Assembly: GCA_016462305.1 (NCBI GenBank)
Contig: JAEMTM010000029.1
Span: 1 to 16,443 of the forward strand
DNA: 16,443 nucleotides
Reading direction: 5' to 3'
Origin: Sphingomonadaceae bacterium
GTDB taxonomy: Bacteria; Pseudomonadota; Alphaproteobacteria; Sphingomonadales; Sphingomonadaceae
A program made the position numbers and the translations under genes. The notes beneath the pieces are model-generated. The model saw only the letters and a list, made by a program, of their open reading frames with translations, searched no databases and was not told where the DNA came from. How positions within the stretch are numbered: the first letter of the stretch is position 1; the number at the start of each line of letters is the position of its first letter. Below are positions 13,865-16,443 of the stretch, piece by piece.

Positions 13865-14233
13865 CTAGGGAGTGTTGTAGGGCACGCGGATACCGGGCAT
13901 CTGCGCAGGGAAGTCTTTTGTGTTTCTTGTGACAAGAATGGAACCGTTTACCTGTGCTGTCGCAAAAATATAGGCGTCTAGCAGCTTGATCCGCATCCGG
14001 TACCGAATGTCGGCCGCAGCCAACGCGATGCGGGTGTCCAGTTCGACTATTTCGAATGGTGCGATTATTTGCTGAATCTGGTCGCGCCGTTCAAGGGGTT
14101 CTCCTGCTAGAACTTCGGTCCAAACAATCCGACTGATCCGGTGATGTGGGTAACGCGCAAGCTCATTCGTCGCTGCCTGAGAATCGTTCAACCAGTCGAT
14201 AACAATGTTGGAATCAAAAAATGGGTCCGACAC
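13865..14233 (-). CDS. vapC: VapC-like PIN-domain toxin (ribonuclease)
   Basis: PIN-domain VapC toxins are metal-dependent ribonucleases that cut tRNA or rRNA when their antitoxin is lost. The 122-residue protein has the expected acidic set: an Asp in FFDSNIVIDWL at the N-terminus, Glu in WTEVLAG near residue 40, Asp in LLDAYIFATAQ near 86, and Asp in TRNTKDFP near 107. It therefore looks active. The start is GTG at 14233, three nt after the vapB stop, so translation should depend on the antitoxin frame. It is the third of three tightly packed frames and ends 13 nt before glmS. The gene symbol reflects the family, not a known orthologue. Confidence 0.9.
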   Translation of the reverse strand: MSDPFFDSNIVIDWLNDSQAATNELARYPHHRISRIVWTEVLAGEPLERRDQIQQIIAPFEIVELDTRIALAAADIRYRMRIKLLDAYIFATAQVNGSILVTRNTKDFPAQMPGIRVPYNTP

Positions 14234-14236
14234 AGA

Positions 14237-14482
14237 TTATAGTTCGTCGTAGGGAGTGCGGTCCTCGCGGATTGCGCGTTGGTATTCCAAGCCGTCGCCT
14301 ATGTCAGTGCGATCCTTCCAGAAGCCGCGACCGCGCTGAATCCAGTCGTTGTTGTCGGCGTTGTGCACCAGATGGAGTTTGATCGCGTCACGGATTTCGG
14401 CTGCGCGAGATTTGCCCTGACGTTTGGCCAAAGCATCAAGCTTTTCGACGTCGTCGTCGGGAATTTCGGTGAGGATTCTCAT
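14237..14482 (-). CDS. vapB: VapB-like ribbon-helix-helix antitoxin
   Basis: This 81-residue antitoxin has an N-terminal RHH DNA-binding fold (strand MRILTEIPDDDVEKLDALAKRQGKSRAAEIRDAIKLHL, residues 1-38). A C-terminal tail with the WIQRGRGFWKDR and YQRAIREDRTPYDEL segments probably wraps around the PIN toxin and blocks its active site. The start ATG overlaps the stop of the RHH mini-protein gene (ATGA), and vapC follows three nt after the stop. The GKSRAA turn matches the mini-protein upstream, so the two are related RHH domains. Toxin neutralisation is inferred from gene order and fold. Confidence 0.88.
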   Translation of the reverse strand: MRILTEIPDDDVEKLDALAKRQGKSRAAEIRDAIKLHLVHNADNNDWIQRGRGFWKDRTDIGDGLEYQRAIREDRTPYDEL

Positions 14483-14619
14483 CTGTTGCTTTCAATATGC
14501 TGGCGATACCAGCGGATGATCATGCTCAAAACAGCCGCACGCGACTTGCCCTGTTCAGCGGCGAGCTGGTCAAGCCATTTGATGTCTTCATTGGGCAAAT
14601 CGGCGAGGATTCGAGTCAT
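14479..14619 (-). CDS. 46-residue ribbon-helix-helix mini-protein, first gene of the vapBC operon
   Basis: This short gene starts at the ATG at 14619 and ends with a TGA that overlaps the vapB ATG (ATGA). Its product runs MTRILADLPNEDIKWLDQLA, then AEQGKSRAAVLSMIIRWYRQ and HIESNR. It is an RHH DNA-binding domain similar to the VapB N-terminus (both have ...GKSRAA) but lacks a toxin-binding tail. The ATG is about 29 nt from a TTGACA box with no Shine-Dalgarno sequence, so the mRNA may be leaderless. A decayed copy of its first 28 codons and operator lies at 15303-15420. It may be a dedicated operator-binding protein for the module. It is too short for many gene callers, but the overlap and conservation support it. 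Confidence 0.72.
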   Translation of the reverse strand: MTRILADLPNEDIKWLDQLAAEQGKSRAAVLSMIIRWYRQHIESNR

Positions 14620-14653
14620 GCTATATTGATATCATATCGTGATATCATGTCAA
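14620..14653 (-). promoter_or_regulatory. Operator and promoter of the RHH-vapB-vapC operon (intact copy)
   Basis: On the minus strand TTGACA (14653-14648) is followed, 17 bp later, by an AT-rich -10 region (near ATCAAT) that ends just before the ATG. Between and around them are two TGATATCA boxes about one helical turn apart, each self-complementary, as expected for tandem RHH dimer binding. The same array is repeated at 15387-15420. The LbH gene ends 2 nt upstream, so this promoter sits right against its stop codon. Confidence 0.6.
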
Positions 14654-14654
14654 T

Positions 14655-15278
14655 TCAATCTTCTGGTTTTTGGTCGATTAGTTGAAGTCGCCCAACGATC
14701 GAACCTCTTTCCAACAACGCCCCCGGCGCAATAACGGCGTTAGCGCCAATCCGGCTTCCATCGCCAACCAACGCGCCAAATTTGTCCACGCCAGTGTCAA
14801 TTACCTGTTCATGGTAGACGATACAAATGTTGCGATCTTCCCACTCATTCCGGTGATTGGCAATAATTGCACCTGCTTCAATATTAACATCCGCGCCAAT
14901 AATTGAGTCCCCTACGAAGTTCAAATGCGCCAGCTTCGACCCTGCGAACATAACTGTGGTTTTCAGTTCAGACGCCGGCCCGATTATACAATCCCGTTCG
15001 AGATACACGCCGCCGCGCAAATAAGCGCCCGCAGCGATGAAGCAATTAGGCCCAATGATTGCGGGCCCTTTGACAACAGCGCCCGCCTCAATCCTCGCGG
15101 TGCGGTGAACTGCCACCTCGTCGACGCGCTGGTATGAAGAGTCGAGACCAGCAATTTGCTGCCTGAGCAATTCCTCAATATTGCCGACTAGGTGCCACGG
15201 CGCCTGATCGTTATCTGCAAAGCTGGAGGTGCGCCAACGCTGAATGAAAGAGGATGTTAGGCCTTTGATATCAAGCAC
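14655..15278 (-). CDS. Stand-alone left-handed beta-helix (LpxA/GlmU-like) acyltransferase-like protein
   Basis: This 207-residue protein has an N-terminal helical part (about 1-50) and then hexapeptide-repeat turns from residue 55: VHRTARIEAGAVVKGPAIIG, NCFIAAGAYLRGGVYL, and VGDSIIGADVNIEAGAII. His118 in AHLNFVGDSIIG aligns with the catalytic His of GlmU (NHLTYLGDAIIG). The GlmU NYDG motif is replaced by NHRNEW near 141-146. It resembles LpxA-family transferases and the C-terminal half of bifunctional sugar-phosphate nucleotidylyltransferase/acetyltransferases, but has no nucleotidyltransferase domain. The start is GTG at 15278; its AAGGAGG Shine-Dalgarno sequence is supplied by the duplicated glmU tail. 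The activity (sugar N- or O-acetylation) is inferred. Confidence 0.8.
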   Translation of the reverse strand: MLDIKGLTSSFIQRWRTSSFADNDQAPWHLVGNIEELLRQQIAGLDSSYQRVDEVAVHRTARIEAGAVVKGPAIIGPNCFIAAGAYLRGGVYLERDCIIGPASELKTTVMFAGSKLAHLNFVGDSIIGADVNIEAGAIIANHRNEWEDRNICIVYHEQVIDTGVDKFGALVGDGSRIGANAVIAPGALLERGSIVGRLQLIDQKPED

Positions 15279-15281
15279 CTT

Positions 15282-15307
15282 TCACTTCCCCTCCTTCTTC
15301 TTCCGCA
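15282..15307 (-). repeat. Duplicate of the last 26 bp of glmU
   Basis: This 26-bp segment is identical to 15997-16022, the last codons and stop of glmU (RKKKEGK-stop). Here it follows a truncated RHH gene instead of glmU and precedes the LbH gene. It carries an AAGGAGG Shine-Dalgarno sequence. In both copies the next gene's start codon lies exactly 3 nt after the TGA. It overlaps the RHH remnant by 5 bp (TGCGG on the minus strand), the likely recombination point. Confidence 0.92.
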
Positions 15308-15386
15308 CGCGACTTGCCCTGCTGGGCAGCAAGTTGGCCGAGCCATTTGATGTCTTCATCAGCAGATCGGCAAGGATCTGCTTCGC
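15303..15386 (-). pseudogene. Decayed RHH antitoxin N-terminus (copy of the gene at 14479-14619)
   Basis: With its operator, this segment (15303-15420) aligns to 14535-14653 over about 119 bp with roughly 80% identity by eye. The start codon has become GCG (15386-15384). One base is missing near 15361, which shifts the frame, and the homology stops after codon 28 at a TGCGG shared with the glmU tail. The shifted frame runs into the glmU-tail copy and ends with its RKKKEGK and TGA, giving a possible 25-codon hybrid (15282-15359). It is a relic of a second toxin-antitoxin start; no toxin follows it. Confidence 0.8.
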
Positions 15387-15420
15387 GATATACTGAAATC
15401 ATATCATGATATCATGTCAA
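15387..15420 (-). promoter_or_regulatory. Second copy of the toxin-antitoxin operator/promoter
   Basis: On the minus strand TTGACA (15420-15415) and the operator core TGATATCATGAT are kept almost unchanged; one of the two TGATATCA boxes has become TGAAATCA. The -10 region differs (TTCAGT). It sits just after the stop of the DUF6624-like gene and about 110 nt before the LbH gene start. Operator bases are better preserved than the adjoining coding remnant, so the site may still bind the RHH proteins. Confidence 0.5.
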
Positions 15421-15426
15421 GGCTGA

Positions 15427-15993
15427 TCACTCTTCATCCGCCAGCGCAGGAACTTTTAATTCCGTACGTTCAGCATCGCTGACAATTCCTAACTCTACCG
15501 GTTCACGCACATCTTCATCCCGTTCATTTGATCGAAATTGCGTGCCGTAAATTTGGTTTTTACCTGTCGCCAGCAAATACCGGTCAAGTGTCGCTGCCGA
15601 AATCCAGCGGGCGTCATATCCCTTCGAAACTGCAATTACCGCCAAATGATGTGCTTTTAGATAATCCTCTGGGCGTTGGCCGTGCTGAAAGATGAAAGCT
15701 GCTCGATAGAAATCCAGACCTGATTTAAGTGCCCCTGCTTCAAGAAGCTTTTGCGTGCGCGCCAATCGCTCCGCATCCTCGGCTTGCCACCGGACTAAAA
15801 AGGCTTTGTCGTCCTTAACTTTCACCCAACCGCCACGCTCATCAATTTCGTGTCGGATAGCTTGATCCTCGGCAAACATGTTCGCTAGTTCGATGTTATC
15901 AACCACCACGGTCATTCCTGACTGTGAAAACGCAGCCGGAACAACGGCAAGCCAAAGAACTATGAAGCTAAACAGGCTTTTGAATACGGTCAT
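15427..15993 (-). CDS. Exported protein, DUF6624-like
   Basis: This 188-residue protein has an N-terminal signal peptide (FKSLFSFIVLWLAVVPAAFS, cleavage probably after residue 23), so it is likely periplasmic. The mature part has a helical, charged N-terminal half (IRHEIDERGGWVKVKD, about 46-61) and a region ending LDRYLLATGKNQIYGTQFR (near 145-163). This DRxL...G..Q.YGTQ ending resembles DUF6624, a family of unknown function, as do QHGQRPEDYLKAHHLAV and ARWISAATL. The ATG is 3 nt after the glmU stop and uses the AAGGAGG Shine-Dalgarno sequence inside the glmU tail, so it is coupled to glmU. It is not a normal glm-operon member. The family call is by resemblance. Confidence 0.72.
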   Translation of the reverse strand: MTVFKSLFSFIVLWLAVVPAAFSQSGMTVVVDNIELANMFAEDQAIRHEIDERGGWVKVKDDKAFLVRWQAEDAERLARTQKLLEAGALKSGLDFYRAAFIFQHGQRPEDYLKAHHLAVIAVSKGYDARWISAATLDRYLLATGKNQIYGTQFRSNERDEDVREPVELGIVSDAERTELKVPALADEE

Positions 15994-15996
15994 TTC

Positions 15997-16022
15997 TCAC
16001 TTCCCCTCCTTCTTCTTCCGCA
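15997..16022 (-). repeat. Original copy of the 26-bp glmU-tail repeat
   Basis: This is the 3' end of glmU, identical over 26 bp to 15282-15307. It encodes the end of GlmU and holds the ribosome-binding site for the exported-protein gene that starts 3 nt after the stop. Together with the operator/RHH repeat it defines a two-unit tandem structure between glmU and glmS. Confidence 0.92.
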
Positions 16023-16443
16023 TCGCATCGTGAAAACGGTCCGCCCAGCCGGGCTTAACCAACTGTTCGGCGCGGACCATGCGGAGTTCGCCGTCGGCTA
16101 CGTCGCGTGATACCGCGCTGCCTGCGGCAACAATCGCATCCCGCCCGATCTTCACCGGTGCGATCAAGGCGCTGTTGCTACCGATAAAAGCGCCTTCCCC
16201 AATCACCGTCTGATATTTGAAATAGCCGTCATAATTGCAGGTGATGGTGCCAGCGCCGATGTTCGCGCCTGCGCCAATGATCGCGTCGCCCAAATAGGTC
16301 AAATGATTGGCCTTTGCGCCCTTGCCCAGATGGGCTTTTTTGGTTTCGACGAAATTGCCGATCTTTGCCTTTTCCTCCAGCACCGTTCCGGGGCGCAGCC
16401 GCGCAAAGGGGCCGATTTCGCAGCCCTCACCGATGATAGCGCC
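15997..16443 (-). CDS. glmU: Bifunctional GlmU, C-terminal acetyltransferase part (truncated by the window edge)
   Basis: GlmU acetylates glucosamine-1-phosphate and then makes UDP-GlcNAc. Only the last 148 residues lie inside the window; the gene continues past 16443 and its N-terminal uridylyltransferase domain is not seen. The visible left-handed beta-helix contains GPFARLRPG, NFVETKKAHLGKGAKANHLT (catalytic Lys and His region), YLGDAIIGAGANIGAGTI, TCNYDG, VIGEGAFIGSNSALIAPV, and a short tail ending MRKKKEGK. The key residues are present, so the domain looks active. The last 26 bp, with an AAGGAGG Shine-Dalgarno sequence for the next gene, are duplicated at 15282-15307. Confidence 0.96.
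   Translation of the reverse strand, partial: GAIIGEGCEIGPFARLRPGTVLEEKAKIGNFVETKKAHLGKGAKANHLTYLGDAIIGAGANIGAGTITCNYDGYFKYQTVIGEGAFIGSNSALIAPVKIGRDAIVAAGSAVSRDVADGELRMVRAEQLVKPGWADRFHDAMRKKKEGK

Noticed and set aside
14655..15993. The LbH gene and the exported-protein gene as duplicates of each other
   Set aside because: Their flanks are repeated, but the proteins themselves share no fold features: one is a hexapeptide-repeat helix, the other a signal-peptide protein with a YGTQ motif.
1..16443. CRISPR arrays, insertion sequences, integrases, phage genes
   Set aside because: No regular spaced repeats, transposase motifs or phage-type proteins were found on either strand.

Overview
This window most likely comes from the chromosome of a sphingomonad (Alphaproteobacteria, Sphingomonadales). 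The evidence is the protein style of purS/purQ, the argD-argF-hslO operon, a MipZ-type ATPase, a carotenoid oxygenase and P450 of catabolic flavour, and a dispersed repeat with a TCATCCTGAAC...TTTCAGGATGA core that I recall as common in sphingomonads. The genus is not determined. Most genes are core metabolism. There are no transposases, CRISPR arrays, rRNA genes or phage genes.

Layout. 1-1016 (+): purS and purQ, two parts of formylglycinamide ribonucleotide amidotransferase (purL is not in view). 969-2111 (-): a small conserved membrane protein and a YhhQ-type queuosine-precursor transporter. 2170-2246 (+): tRNA-Arg(TCT). 2291-3745 (-): a four-histidine carotenoid oxygenase family enzyme. 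3769-3834: a large perfect inverted repeat. 3978-5162 (+): glutaryl-CoA dehydrogenase, ending in a terminator shared with a convergent exported protein (5313-5723, -). 5860-8890 (-): argD-argF-hslO, tightly overlapped, with a terminator-like hairpin in the argD leader. 9103-10467 (+): a cytochrome P450, divergent from argD. 10468-10994: mostly non-coding, with one possible 49-residue membrane peptide. 10995-11957 (-): a MipZ-like ATPase with a Pro/Ala-rich N-terminal extension and a TTG start. 12028-16443 (-): glmS and the 3' end of glmU, separated by a 2.1-kb accessory block.

The block between glmU and glmS is the unusual part. In transcription order it reads: glmU end; an exported DUF6624-like protein; a decayed ribbon-helix-helix (RHH) antitoxin start with its operator; a copy of the last 26 bp of glmU; a stand-alone left-handed beta-helix (LbH) acyltransferase-like gene; an intact copy of the same operator; a 46-residue RHH mini-protein; a full VapB-like antitoxin; a VapC-like PIN toxin; glmS. 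It is thus built from two tandem units, each consisting of the glmU tail (with a Shine-Dalgarno sequence), a gene, and the operator plus RHH start. The two genes carried are unrelated. The units join at a 5-bp sequence (TGCGG) found in both the glmU tail and the RHH gene. All genes lie on one strand with tight spacing, so the toxin-antitoxin operator probably influences the LbH gene and glmS as well. The two glm genes feed UDP-GlcNAc synthesis. The LbH protein retains the catalytic histidine context of the GlmU acetyltransferase domain, so it may act in a related sugar pathway (inference).
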